From contig NZ_JAAGVC010000023.1 of NCBI RefSeq assembly GCF_010858045.1, positions 1-64,000 of the forward strand: a DNA stretch of 64,000 bases, written 5' to 3'. How positions within the stretch are numbered: position 1 is the first letter of the stretch; the number at the start of each line of letters is the position of its first letter. This DNA is from Nocardia cyriacigeorgica (GTDB lineage: Bacteria > Actinomycetota > Actinomycetes > Mycobacteriales > Mycobacteriaceae). Positions 16,425-24,981 of this stretch are shown in pieces. The notes beneath the pieces are model-generated. The model saw only the letters and a program-made list of their open reading frames with translations, ran no database searches and was not told the DNA's origin. Position numbers and translations under genes: made by a program.

Positions 16425-17969
16425 ATGGGGAACGAAGATCCCGCATCCAGTTCCGTACGTCGACGAGCACGCGTGAGTTCGCCCGTGCCGACGGAACCTG
16501 TGGTGAGGCCCGCTTTCGGTTCGGAGGCGGCCGTGGGTCGCCTGCTCATCGATGGTGAGTGGGTGCCTGCGGCCTCAGACGCGACGTTCGACGTCATCGA
16601 TCCGGGCACCGAAGTAGTGATCGGACAGGTCGCCGAGGCGTCGGCGACCGATGTCGATGCGGCAGTGCGGGCGGCAAGGCGCGCATTCGACGAGGAGCGC
16701 TGGTTGCGTTTGTCACCGGCGCAGCGCGCAGTGGTGCTGTGGCGGGTCGCCGATCTGGTCGAGGCGAGGATCGATGAACTGGCTCGGCTGGAGAGCCTGG
16801 ATGTCGGAGTTCCTGTCTCGCAGGCGAAGCTGATGGTGGCCGAGGCCGTCAACCAATTCCGCTACTACGCGGGCTGGGCCGACAAGATCCAGGGCACCAC
16901 CGTCGAGATCGGTCCCGCCGATCGGCGTATGCAAGGCGCCACCTACCGGGAGCCGGTCGGGGTGGTCGCGATGATCGTGCCGTGGAACGCGCCGCTGATC
17001 GCCATGTCGATGAAGCTCGCGCCCGCGCTGGCTGCCGGGTGCGCGTGCATCCTCAAGCCGTCGGAGGAAGCGCCGCTGTCGGCGCTGGCGCTGGGGCGGA
17101 TCCTGACGGAAGCGGGTGTGCCGGCCGGTGTCGTGAACATCGTCACCGGCTTCGGGGCGACCGGCGCGGCAATGGCCGAACATCCCGGGATCGACAAGAT
17201 CAGCTTCACGGGATCCACCGAGGTGGGGCGAAGGATCGTCGCGGCGGCCACCGGCAACCTGAAGAAGGTGTCGCTGGAACTCGGTGGCAAGTCGCCGGTG
17301 ATCGTGCTGCCCGATGCCGACCTGGCCGCTGCCGCGGCGGGCATCGCGCTCGGCGTGTTCTGGAATTCCGGCCAGATCTGTACCTCGGGCACCAGGTTGT
17401 TCGCGCATGCCGACATCTACGAGGAGCTGATCGAAGGGATCGCCGATCAGGGCCGCGCCATGAAGATGGGCTACGGCACCGACCCGGATGTCGTTCTCGG
17501 ACCCCTGATCTCGCGACGGCAACTCGACCGTGTGGCGGGCTATGTCGACGGCGGGATCGCCGCGGGCGCCCGGGTGATCAGCGGCGGAAGACGCGTCGGC
17601 CGGACCGGCTTCTTCTTCGAGCCGACGGTCATAGCGGACGCTTCACCCGAGATGGCGATCGTCCGCGAGGAGATCTTCGGACCGGTCCTCGCCGCTCTGT
17701 CGTTCACCGACCTGGATGAGGCAATCGCCTCGGCCAACGACACGGAATACGGTCTGGCGGGCAGTATCTGGACCCGTGATGTCGCGCTCGCGCACCGGAT
17801 CGCCCGACGCCTCCGTGCCGGCCGGATCGGCGTGAACGTTCATCGGGCGGGTGGGGTACAGATGCCTGTTGGTGGATTCAAACAGTCCGGCTGGGGCAGG
17901 GAAAACGGCCCCGACGCACTCGAGCAGTATCTCGAAACCAAATCAGTCGTCACTCTGATCGATCGCTGA
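16425..17969 (+). CDS. NAD(P)-dependent aldehyde dehydrogenase
   Basis: A 514-residue aldehyde dehydrogenase with PWNAPL, ELGGKSPVIVL and the catalytic Cys in NSGQICTSGTR. The C-terminus has GGFKQSGWGRENG. The ATG at 16425 has GGAG seven bases upstream; an in-frame ATG at 16413 is an alternative that adds four residues. It carries an unusual Arg-rich N-terminal stretch of about 35 residues before the family core. It is probably cotranscribed with the dehydrogenase at 14803 and differs from it in substrate-pocket sequence. Confidence 0.92.
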   Translation: MGNEDPASSSVRRRARVSSPVPTEPVVRPAFGSEAAVGRLLIDGEWVPAASDATFDVIDPGTEVVIGQVAEASATDVDAAVRAARRAFDEERWLRLSPAQRAVVLWRVADLVEARIDELARLESLDVGVPVSQAKLMVAEAVNQFRYYAGWADKIQGTTVEIGPADRRMQGATYREPVGVVAMIVPWNAPLIAMSMKLAPALAAGCACILKPSEEAPLSALALGRILTEAGVPAGVVNIVTGFGATGAAMAEHPGIDKISFTGSTEVGRRIVAAATGNLKKVSLELGGKSPVIVLPDADLAAAAAGIALGVFWNSGQICTSGTRLFAHADIYEELIEGIADQGRAMKMGYGTDPDVVLGPLISRRQLDRVAGYVDGGIAAGARVISGGRRVGRTGFFFEPTVIADASPEMAIVREEIFGPVLAALSFTDLDEAIASANDTEYGLAGSIWTRDVALAHRIARRLRAGRIGVNVHRAGGVQMPVGGFKQSGWGRENGPDALEQYLETKSVVTLIDR

Positions 17970-18002
17970 GCGCATTCGGGATGGCGGCATGCGCATTCTG
18001 GA

Positions 18003-18032
18003 TTGTGACGTGCGTCGCAATGCTCCTAGCAT
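18003..18032 (+). promoter_or_regulatory. Possible sigma-70-type promoter for the alcohol dehydrogenase
   Basis: TTGTGA (18003-18008) and TAGCAT (18027-18032) lie 18 bp apart, about 75 bp before the start at 18107. Both hexamers match the consensus at four or five positions. Confidence 0.4.
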
Positions 18033-18106
18033 CGTCCCAAAGGATAGTGCTCGACGGCGGCAGGTGAATCATCCTGTTGCACAGTAGAACTGGTGAGGAG
18101 AAGGTC

Positions 18107-19225
18107 ATGCAGGTACGAGGCGCGATCATCTGGGAATCTCCCGGAAATCTCGATGTCGTGGATATGGAATTGGATGATCCCCGGCCCGACGAGGTTCAGG
18201 TGAAATTGGTTGCCTCGGGGATGTGCCACTCGGACGACCATCACGTGACAGGTGATTCACCGCTGACCGGTTGCCCTTTCGCGCTCGGACACGAGGGCGC
18301 CGGGATCGTCACCAAGGTCGGGCCCAACAGCAAAGGTATCGAAGAAGGCGATCATGTCGTCTTCGCGGCCATACCGTCCTGCGGGCACTGTCGTTGGTGT
18401 GCCTCGGGGATGTCGAATCTGTGTGATCTCGCAGCCGGTATCTTGGCGGGGCCACGGTGGACCGACGGCACCTACCGGTTGCATCTGCCGGACGGCCGGC
18501 CGGTAGGACAACTGTGCGGTATCTCAACGTTCGTGGAGACCACGACCGCGTCGCTGGACTCTGTCGTCAAGGTGGACAAGGACATTCCACTCGACAAGGC
18601 ATGCCTGGTCGGATGTGCGGTGAGCACGGGATGGGGTGCGGCTGTCAATTCGGCTGCCGTACGGCCCGGCGACACCGTCATCGTGATGGGAATCGGTGGG
18701 ATCGGCGTGAGTGCACTGCAGGGCGCGCGGTTCTGTGGTGCGGAGAACATCATCGCGGTGGATCCGGTGGCGTTCAAGCGGGAGAAGGCGGCGACCTTCG
18801 GTGCCACGCACGCGGTCGCGACGATGGACGAGGCTGCGGAGATCGCTCGCCAGTTCACCAACGGTCAAGGGGCGGATTCGGCGATCGTGACAGTCGGAAT
18901 TCTGAAGGCTGAATACGTGGCCCAGGCATTCTCGGCGATTCGAAAAGCCGGTACCGTCGTTGTGACGGCGATCGGTCAGCACGACGCTGTCGGCGTGCCC
19001 ATTTCATTGCACGACCTGACCCTCTCGCAGAAGCGTCTGCAGGGCTCGCTGTTCGGGGCCACGAATGGAAATTGGGATATCAAACGACTGCTGAACCTGT
19101 ACCGGTCCGGGTCATTGAAACTCGACGAGATGGTGACCCGTACCTACACGCTCGACGATGTCGCGCAGGGCTATAAGGACCTCCACGACGGAACGAATAT
19201 CCGCGGGGTCATCACCTACGGATAG
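18107..19225 (+). CDS. Zinc-dependent alcohol dehydrogenase, NDMA-dependent type
   Basis: A 372-residue class III-like zinc alcohol dehydrogenase. The catalytic zinc ligands are in GMCHSDDHH and GHEGAG. The structural-zinc cluster is CGHCRWC plus a downstream Cys (NLCDL). The Rossmann motif GIGGIG is present, with QKRLQGSLFGA near the C-terminus. This matches the actinobacterial family with tightly bound NAD whose activity is assayed with NDMA. It has a GAGGAG site. With the two aldehyde dehydrogenases upstream it would oxidise an alcohol to an acid. A close paralogue lies at 21895-23016. Confidence 0.92.
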   Translation: MQVRGAIIWESPGNLDVVDMELDDPRPDEVQVKLVASGMCHSDDHHVTGDSPLTGCPFALGHEGAGIVTKVGPNSKGIEEGDHVVFAAIPSCGHCRWCASGMSNLCDLAAGILAGPRWTDGTYRLHLPDGRPVGQLCGISTFVETTTASLDSVVKVDKDIPLDKACLVGCAVSTGWGAAVNSAAVRPGDTVIVMGIGGIGVSALQGARFCGAENIIAVDPVAFKREKAATFGATHAVATMDEAAEIARQFTNGQGADSAIVTVGILKAEYVAQAFSAIRKAGTVVVTAIGQHDAVGVPISLHDLTLSQKRLQGSLFGATNGNWDIKRLLNLYRSGSLKLDEMVTRTYTLDDVAQGYKDLHDGTNIRGVITYG

Positions 19226-19276
19226 GCGCCGCTTTATCACCCGGAATTCACGCGAGTCGAAAGTCGGATCAATACC

Positions 19277-19717
19277 ATGACGAATCTCGATACGGGACTG
19301 GAGCAGAAGATCCAGTGGGTCGTCGACCTCGAGGAGATCAAGATCCTGATGGCGAAGTACTGCCATGGCATCGACAAGAAGGACGAAGCGACCTTCATGA
19401 GTATCTGGTCCGAGGACGCGGACTATCTGCTGCCTCGCGGGGAGGGCCACGGCACCGACGGCGTGCGTGAACTGGTGCGGAAGGTGTGGCGCGAAGTCCC
19501 GCAGTGTCATCACCACATCACCAATCCGGTGATCGATGTGCAGGGTGATGCCGCGACCGCGACCACCGATGTCTTCTACTTCCGTCTCACCGCGGACGGT
19601 ACCCGCGTGCTGCTCTCCGGAACGTACGCGTTCGAATTCGTCAAGCGCGACGGGGAGTGGAAGACGCGGAGCCTGGCATTCACCAGCTTCGTACCGGACA
19701 GCCCGGTTTTCGCGTAG
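19277..19717 (+). CDS. SnoaL-like (NTF2-fold) protein
   Basis: A 146-residue NTF2-fold protein of the SnoaL_4 kind (AKYCHGIDKKDEATFMSIWSED, then a HHHITN strand). Such proteins include small dehydratases, cyclases and isomerases as well as non-catalytic partners, and often lie in aromatic or terpenoid catabolic clusters. It lies 51 bp after the alcohol dehydrogenase and is probably in the same unit. Confidence 0.8.
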   Translation: MTNLDTGLEQKIQWVVDLEEIKILMAKYCHGIDKKDEATFMSIWSEDADYLLPRGEGHGTDGVRELVRKVWREVPQCHHHITNPVIDVQGDAATATTDVFYFRLTADGTRVLLSGTYAFEFVKRDGEWKTRSLAFTSFVPDSPVFA

Positions 19718-19735
19718 CTTTCCCAGCACTGCCCA

Positions 19736-19771
19736 GGTAGGGCCCGCCGATCACGACCGGCGGGCCCTACC
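19736..19771. terminator. Terminator hairpin
   Basis: GGTAGGGCCCGCCG (19736-19749) pairs perfectly with CGGCGGGCCCTACC (19758-19771) around an 8-base loop, just after the SnoaL-like gene and facing the aldehyde dehydrogenase remnant. Confidence 0.85.
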
Positions 19772-19833
19772 CGAATAGGGGCGGGCACCGTCGCGGTGTC
19801 GCAGCCGCACCCACCACCCTCGGCGCCCGCCTC

Positions 19834-20250
19834 TCAGAGTGGCCACTGAATGTGTTTGATTTCGAAGAATTCGCGGAGTCCTTCTTCGCCGCCTTCGCGG
19901 CCGATGCCGCTGTGGCCGGGCCCGCCCCAGGGGGCATCGGGACGCATGCCGCCGCCGTTGATGGTGACGGTCCCCGACCGTAGTCGGCGGGCGATGTCGA
20001 TGGCTTGTGGTGTGAGTCCCCAGATGTTGGCGTTGAGTGCGTATTTGACGTCGTTGGCCATGCGGACGGCGTCATCGAGGTCGGTGTAGGGGATGACGAC
20101 GCCGACGGGTGCGAAGAGTTCTTCCTGGGCGATCTCGGCTTCGTTGGGGACGCCGGTGACCAGGGTCGGCTCGAGGTAGAAGCCCTCGTCGAGGCCGGTC
20201 GCCCGCCACCGACGGGGATGTCGGCGCCGGCGTCGCGGGCTCGGGCGAGT
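19834..20250 (-). pseudogene. Aldehyde dehydrogenase C-terminal remnant (frameshifted, truncated)
   Basis: The minus strand encodes the last 140 or so residues of an aldehyde dehydrogenase: DAGADIPVGGGRP in one frame, then GLDEGFYLEPTLVTGV through PYTDLDDAVRMANDVKYALN to GHSGIGREGGEEGLREF in another. The frame changes near 20200. Sequence related to aldehyde dehydrogenase stops near 20250, so the N-terminal two-thirds, including the cofactor site and catalytic Cys, are missing. It cannot be functional. Confidence 0.85.
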
Positions 20251-20256
20251 CTTCTT

Positions 20257-20298
20257 ATGCAGCGAGAGCAACCGGAACTCCGGTGGCCCTCGCTGCAT
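20257..20298. repeat. Imperfect hairpin at the break point of the aldehyde dehydrogenase remnant
   Basis: ATGCAGCGAG (20257-20266) and CTCGCTGCAT (20289-20298) are perfect inverted arms. A partly paired interior contains CCGGA/TCCGG-type complementarity. It begins within a few bases of where aldehyde dehydrogenase homology ends, so it may be the end of a lost mobile element or the scar of a deletion. Confidence 0.5.
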
Positions 20299-20492
20299 GT
20301 ATAGCGCCTTGCTGTTGCTCTACTGCTGTCCAGGAAGTGTCCTTCCACGACAAGAGGCCATGGCGGCGGTGTAACAGAGCAATACATCCACGCACCGTGG
20401 TGTGCACGATCGCCGGGACTCGGCACCGTTTCGACCTTCGGGCATGGAGGGCATTTCTGCGAAGGGTTGCGCCACAAATCCATATGCTCCGG
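20299..20492. other. Unassigned DNA between two gene remnants
   Basis: About 190 bp with no recognisable coding sequence on either strand. It has more A and T than its surroundings. It lies between two oppositely oriented aldehyde dehydrogenase fragments and is probably decayed or inserted DNA. Confidence 0.5.
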
Positions 20493-20725
20493 CTCCACAG
20501 TAATCGCCGATGTCGACGCGGCGGTGCGCGCTGCGGACGTGGTTCAACAAGAGTGGTCCGCAGACCTGCCCGCCGGTCCGTGACGGCACGATCGGCGTCA
20601 ACAGTGCCTCGTTCCCGATGGAGGCGCCGTTCGGCGGAATGAAGAACAGCGGTATCGGTCGCGAACTGGGGCCGGGCGGCCTCGACGCTTACCTGGAGTC
20701 GAAGACGATCTTCCGCGGCTGCTGA
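20493..20725 (+). pseudogene. Aldehyde dehydrogenase remnant (internally deleted)
   Basis: The first part reads VIADVDAAVRAADVVQQEW, typical of the N-terminal region of aldehyde dehydrogenases. After a frame change the sequence is the family C-terminus: GTIGVNSASFPMEAPFGGMK, then NSGIGRELGPGGLDAYLESK and a stop at 20725. Some 350 residues between these parts are missing. The only continuous frame (from 20510) encodes 71 residues and is unlikely to be functional. Confidence 0.8.
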
Positions 20726-20829
20726 TACGGCGACGGAGCCGACGTATCGGTCCAACGTCGAAGAGGAGGCAGTGATGAGATCCACCGGCAAAGACTTGGG
20801 CCAGCAGGACCGTACTCCCGTTCGGGCGT

Positions 20830-21645
20830 TCAGCGCGCGGTCATCAATTCTGCCGCGCTGGTGATCTCGGCGCCCCCGGCGCGCAAGCTTGCCCAGTCCT
20901 GCTGGTCGTGGCTGATCCAGATGGTGGTGCCGGGTTGGGTACCGAGGAGTTTGAGCTTCTGCAGGGCGCTGTGCTTTTGGACGTTGTCCACGTCGAAGGG
21001 CATGCCGATGGTCAGGTCCACGCTGGCCTTCTTGTGGGCGGCGTCGCTGGTGAGCACCAGAGTGCTCGAGTCCGGCAGGCGCAGTTTCAGCCCGAGAGTG
21101 CCCGGCGTGTGTCCGGGCAGCGACAGCAACACGACGCTGCCGTCCCCGAACAGGTCGTGGTCGTAGCCGGCGGGAACCTCGTTCCAGGCGATCTTTCCTG
21201 CCGCTTCGATGTCTTCGGTTCGGAAGAACGGGGCGTCCACTGTGCGTGGGGTCCGAGCGTAGCGGAGTTCGCCGGCACCGATGAAGCCTTGCGCGTGCGG
21301 GAACAGTTCGAGGCCGCCGGTGTGGTCGAAGTGCATGTGCGAGAGCACGATCCGGCGGACATCGGTGGTCTTGTAGCCGAGCGCTTCGATCTGGCGGTCC
21401 AGCCGGTATGACTCGGGGAACTCGATCCGGAACGCGGCCGCCAGTTCACCGTACGCGGCGGCCGGATCACCGGCGCCCGCCAGGCTGGTGTCGAACAGCA
21501 TCAGCCCTTCGTCATGCTCGATCAGGAAAGCGGGCGAGGGGATCGTTTCACTCTCCCCGCCGGTGCCGAGCATCAGGACGCCGCAGTCGACGGTGAGCCG
21601 TGGGGCGTCGAGGGCCCAGACTCGGCGGACGGTATCGATGGCCAT
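20830..21645 (-). CDS. Metallo-beta-lactamase-fold hydrolase, AHL-lactonase-like
   Basis: A 271-residue MBL-fold hydrolase. The two-metal motif is complete: SHMHFDH, the His in LPGHTPG, the Asp in LTSDAAH, and a final His in ISHDQQDW. Overall layout resembles N-acyl homoserine lactonases. In this setting a lactone intermediate of the catabolic pathway is at least as likely a substrate as a quorum signal. The ATG at 21645 has GAGGAG upstream. It is divergent from the alcohol dehydrogenase at 21895. Confidence 0.85.
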   Translation of the reverse strand: MAIDTVRRVWALDAPRLTVDCGVLMLGTGGESETIPSPAFLIEHDEGLMLFDTSLAGAGDPAAAYGELAAAFRIEFPESYRLDRQIEALGYKTTDVRRIVLSHMHFDHTGGLELFPHAQGFIGAGELRYARTPRTVDAPFFRTEDIEAAGKIAWNEVPAGYDHDLFGDGSVVLLSLPGHTPGTLGLKLRLPDSSTLVLTSDAAHKKASVDLTIGMPFDVDNVQKHSALQKLKLLGTQPGTTIWISHDQQDWASLRAGGAEITSAAELMTAR

Positions 21646-21894
21646 GAATTCTCCTCGAGGCGAGCTTAAACTACTGTGTCGCGAATTTCGATGACCACAG
21701 CCCATTGTGGGTGTGACCCCATTCACAGTCAATTCGGAGACTAGCGCGCGAAATACGCCAGACCAAGTGAAGAAATGCGAATACGTACTTCACGAACCAG
21801 AAATTGACCTCGGTGGGTCAGGGTGCGAGCATCGAGTTGCCAGGCAACACAACGGGTCACACGCCCGACCCAGCACTTTCTGAGGGAGCCATCG

Positions 21895-23016
21895 ATGTTG
21901 ACACGGGGCGCAGTGCTGCGCGAATCGCCGGGAAGCTATGAAATTGTCGAGATGGAACTCGACGATCCACGGACCGGTGAGATCCGGGTCAGGATGGTGG
22001 CCAGCGGGCTGTGCCATTCCGACGATCATTTCGCCACCGGTGACCAGACCCCTGGAATTCTGCCTATCGCAGGCGGGCACGAGGGCGCCGGCATCGTAGA
22101 GGCAGTCGGGCCGGGCACGACCGGCTTCGCCGAGGGCGACCATGTGGTGTTCTCATTCCTGCCGGTCTGTGGCCGTTGCCGCTGGTGCGCGAAAGGACTG
22201 CAGAACCTCTGTGATCTAGGGGCGTTCCTGGCCACCGGCGCCCGCTTCGACGACCCCACCTCATTCCGGCTCTCGCTGGACGGCGCGCCGGTAGGCCAGC
22301 TTGCCGGGCTGGGGACGTTCTGCGAGTACGTCACCGTGTCGGTGTCATCCGCCATCCGCATCGACCCATCGATCCCTCTCGACGTCGCGGTGCTCGCAGG
22401 CTGCGGTGTCGGCACGGGGTGGGGCGCGGCCGTCAACTCGGCACAGGTACGTCCCGGTGACGTCACGATCGTGATGGGTATCGGCGGGATCGGCATCAAC
22501 GCGGTCCAGGGTGCCTCCCACGCCGGTGCAGGAGCGGTGATCGCCGTAGATCCCGTGGCATTCAAACGCGAATCGGCTCTGAAACTCGGTGCCACACACG
22601 CTGTTTCCTCAATTGAAGAGGCCGATGAGCTCGCCCGTTCGATGACGAACGGCCAGGGCGCGGACTCGGCGATCGTCGCTGTCGGTGTGACCACCGGCAA
22701 GCACATCGGCCAGGCATTGCAGGCGGTGCGCAAGGCTGGCACGTGTGTAGCTGTGGGCTTGGGCGATACCTTCGTCAAGGACGGCGATATCGACCTGCAC
22801 CAACTCATCCTGTTCCAGAAGCGGCTGCAGGGCTCGCTGTTCGGCGCCTGCGCGCCGACCGCTGATATTCCGGCCCAGCTGGCGATGTACCAGCAGGGCA
22901 CCTTGAAACTCGACGAACTCGTCACCACCCGCTACCTGCTCGAGGACGTCAACCAGGGCTTCGATGACATGAAAGCGGGCCGCAATCTACGCGGCGTGAT
23001 CGTTCACCAGGGCTGA
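21895..23016 (+). CDS. Zinc-dependent alcohol dehydrogenase, NDMA-dependent type (paralogue)
   Basis: A 373-residue paralogue of the enzyme at 18107-19225, with the same zinc ligands (GLCHSDDHF, GHEGAG, CGRCRWC), GIGGIG, VDPVAFKRE and QKRLQGSLFGA. GAGGGAG precedes the ATG. Two such enzymes in one cluster may handle different alcohols or act in opposite directions. The divergent MBL gene shares its upstream region, which holds a short CCACA-N6-TGTGG inverted repeat at 21695-21710. Confidence 0.92.
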   Translation: MLTRGAVLRESPGSYEIVEMELDDPRTGEIRVRMVASGLCHSDDHFATGDQTPGILPIAGGHEGAGIVEAVGPGTTGFAEGDHVVFSFLPVCGRCRWCAKGLQNLCDLGAFLATGARFDDPTSFRLSLDGAPVGQLAGLGTFCEYVTVSVSSAIRIDPSIPLDVAVLAGCGVGTGWGAAVNSAQVRPGDVTIVMGIGGIGINAVQGASHAGAGAVIAVDPVAFKRESALKLGATHAVSSIEEADELARSMTNGQGADSAIVAVGVTTGKHIGQALQAVRKAGTCVAVGLGDTFVKDGDIDLHQLILFQKRLQGSLFGACAPTADIPAQLAMYQQGTLKLDELVTTRYLLEDVNQGFDDMKAGRNLRGVIVHQG

Positions 23017-23563
23017 TCGGCACGCACTCTCGCTCGTCGGACCTGCGACGGGGCATGATCGGTCGACTTCGATTATTCGACACTGCCCGCGCTTCGATCT
23101 CGGCGCCACGCCGGGGCCTGAACCGCGTCGAGCATCGCACCTGCCCCGTGCCGACCAGTACATGCCGATGCGCGCCCGGTACGGACAGAATTGATCTCAA
23201 TGGCCATGCCGACCGCCACCGCCGCAGTGATCAGACCGATTACGCAGTTGTCTGAACGCAGCGCGGCAGTGATGACTAACTGCTCGGTTCTTGATGTCTC
23301 GCAAGTCATTTCGGGCTCGGCGAGTTGGCGGCCGCTTCCATAATGGCCACCGCCAACACCACGCACAACCTGCCAGGACACACGCGGTGAAGCTCCGATC
23401 GTCGGGCTGAACCAAGCGCTCGAGCCCGCGATCACGGCAATCCCGGGCGGGATCTTCCGTGAACGAACGCGGTAATTGCTCGCGCACCCATTGCGGTGTT
23501 GCACCTGACCGGGCGCCGGCCTCATCGCCAATGAACAGCAATCGGGGGAATCTCAGTCAGAGC
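23017..23563. other. Long intergenic stretch without a supported gene
   Basis: About 550 bp between the alcohol dehydrogenase and the TetR terminator. Short open frames on both strands lack recognisable domains, good ribosome binding sites and the expected third-position GC bias. It may contain decayed coding sequence. Confidence 0.5.
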
Positions 23564-23602
23564 CCGCGCTCACGCTGCGGAGAGACCTTAGCGTGAGCGC
23601 GG
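23564..23602 (-). terminator. Terminator of the TetR gene
   Basis: CCGCGCTCACGCT (23564-23576) pairs perfectly with AGCGTGAGCGCGG (23590-23602). It lies just downstream of the minus-strand TetR gene. Confidence 0.8.
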
Positions 23603-23622
23603 CCCGGCATGGTGTCAGCTGG

Positions 23623-24204
23623 TTACGCCTCGTCGCCGAAGGCCCGCAGAAAGGTGGCGACCGCATTCTCGGCGACTTCATGTAGCTCGGCATCGGAGAT
23701 TCTCCGGGTCCCCATTCTGGTGCGCGCTTCCAGTGGCGCAGTGAGCAGGGCGCCGAAGTGCTCGGCGGCAGTCGCGGGCTCCCCGACGAGATTCAGCCGG
23801 CCGGTCAGAGCAAGTTTGGCCAAGCGCGCGGTCAATGCGTCGCCGACTCGGTCGGAGGCTTTGCCTTTGACGATGTCGAGTAGGTCCGGCATGGTCGGCA
23901 TGTGCGCCTGCAGCAGGCGCCGCAGCGCCACGGACCGTTCGTCGCAGTAGCACTCGGCGAGCCGGAGCGCGGTCTCGGTCAGTTGCATCGTGAGATCGCC
24001 GCTCCGGTCCAGGATTTCGACCGCAGCCAAGTTGCGGGTCAGCGCTTGCTCGGACAAGTTGGCCACCAGTTCGCGGAACAAGGCCTCCTTATCACCGAAG
24101 TGGTTGTAGATCGTGTGCTTCGCGACCTGCGCCCGGGCCGCGATCGCATCGACCCCGGCCCGGTAGTAGCCCTCTCTGGAGAAGACGATGAACGCGGCGT
24201 CCAA
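23623..24204 (-). CDS. TetR-family regulator with no normal start codon visible
   Basis: The helix-turn-helix reads VDAIAARAQVAKHTIYNHFG followed by DKEALFRELV, a classic TetR DNA-binding domain, with a C-terminal ligand domain of about 140 residues. The only possible start in frame is a TTG at 24204. This would remove the first turns of helix 1, because coding-like sequence (GRIDKRQAI) continues upstream to a stop near 24291 with no ATG, GTG or TTG. The 5' end may therefore be lost or shifted by an indel, or an unusual start is used. Confidence 0.75.
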   Translation of the reverse strand: MDAAFIVFSREGYYRAGVDAIAARAQVAKHTIYNHFGDKEALFRELVANLSEQALTRNLAAVEILDRSGDLTMQLTETALRLAECYCDERSVALRRLLQAHMPTMPDLLDIVKGKASDRVGDALTARLAKLALTGRLNLVGEPATAAEHFGALLTAPLEARTRMGTRRISDAELHEVAENAVATFLRAFGDEA

Positions 24205-24462
24205 GATCGCCTGACGCTTGTCGATCCGCCCAGTCGGGCGGTCGGGTTTCGGCCCAGTCTCAGATGGAGATGGTGCGGCGTTCCCCGGCTATCGCATCAT
24301 CGACCCGTTGCTCGGCGAAGAGGTCAGAAACATCCGAATCGCCGTCAGGACACGGCCTTCCCAAAACAACCCGATGGAGCTGGAGGTGCCCGCGCACGCT
24401 GCTAGGTGGCGTCGCCGTCAGCCCGGCGTCAACCGCGCCGACAACAATCGCCCCGTAATCGC

Positions 24463-24867
24463 TCACATCCCTGTGAGCTGCGCGGTGGCCTCGGCCTTGA
24501 TCTGCTCGAACTGTTCACCCATCCGCGCCGCGAGCGCTCGAGCCGCCGACAGTGGACGCACCATGACCATGAAGTCGTCGATTCGGCCCTGCTCGTCGAA
24601 GTGCAGGAAGTCGCAGCCGGTGATCTGTTTGCCGTCTACCTTCGCCTCGAAGATGAACGCGTGGTCGCGCCCGCCCGGGTCGGCGATTTCGCGCACGTAG
24701 CGGAAGTCCTCGAACACGCGCATCACGCCGCGCAGGATGGCCGCGGTGATCGCCTTGCCCGGGTACGGCGTGAACGCCACCGGACTAGTGAACACCACAT
24801 CGTCGGCGAGCAGCGCTTCGATGGCCGCCTCGTCACGGGCCTCCACGGCCGCCCGGAAGGGATGCAT
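24463..24867 (-). CDS. SnoaL-like (NTF2-fold) protein
   Basis: A 134-residue NTF2-fold protein with the usual FRAAVEARDEAAIEALLADD start and DFLHFDEQGRIDDFMVMVRP end. The ATG at 24867 has AGGTGG upstream; an ATG at 24882 has none. It is divergent from a PadR regulator with a palindrome between them, a common regulator-target pair. The molecular function is unknown. Confidence 0.78.
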   Translation of the reverse strand: MHPFRAAVEARDEAAIEALLADDVVFTSPVAFTPYPGKAITAAILRGVMRVFEDFRYVREIADPGGRDHAFIFEAKVDGKQITGCDFLHFDEQGRIDDFMVMVRPLSAARALAARMGEQFEQIKAEATAQLTGM

Positions 24868-24882
24868 ATCGCCACCTCTCAT

Positions 24883-24898
24883 AGTCAACTTGTTGACT
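24883..24898. promoter_or_regulatory. Operator-like palindrome between SnoaL-like and PadR genes
   Basis: AGTCAAC-TT-GTTGACT is a 16-bp inverted repeat with perfect 7-bp arms. It starts 16 bp before the ATG at 24867 and lies about 85 bp before the PadR start, so binding there would repress the SnoaL-like gene. Confidence 0.6.
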
Positions 24899-24981
24899 CG
24901 ACTGTAATGAGCTGTCAGCGACGTGTACAGAGCGGATTGAACAACTATTTGAGTAATCACCTCGGGTGTTACATTGAGTGG

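Noticed and set aside
20830..21645. Quorum-quenching lactonase as a firm call
   Set aside because: The metal motif fits many MBL lactonases, and the catabolic setting offers other lactone substrates.
23197..23541. Frame starting MLFIGDE, faintly like the start of IS110-family transposases
   Set aside because: Only the first few residues resemble the family; no DEDD motif or element ends could be found.
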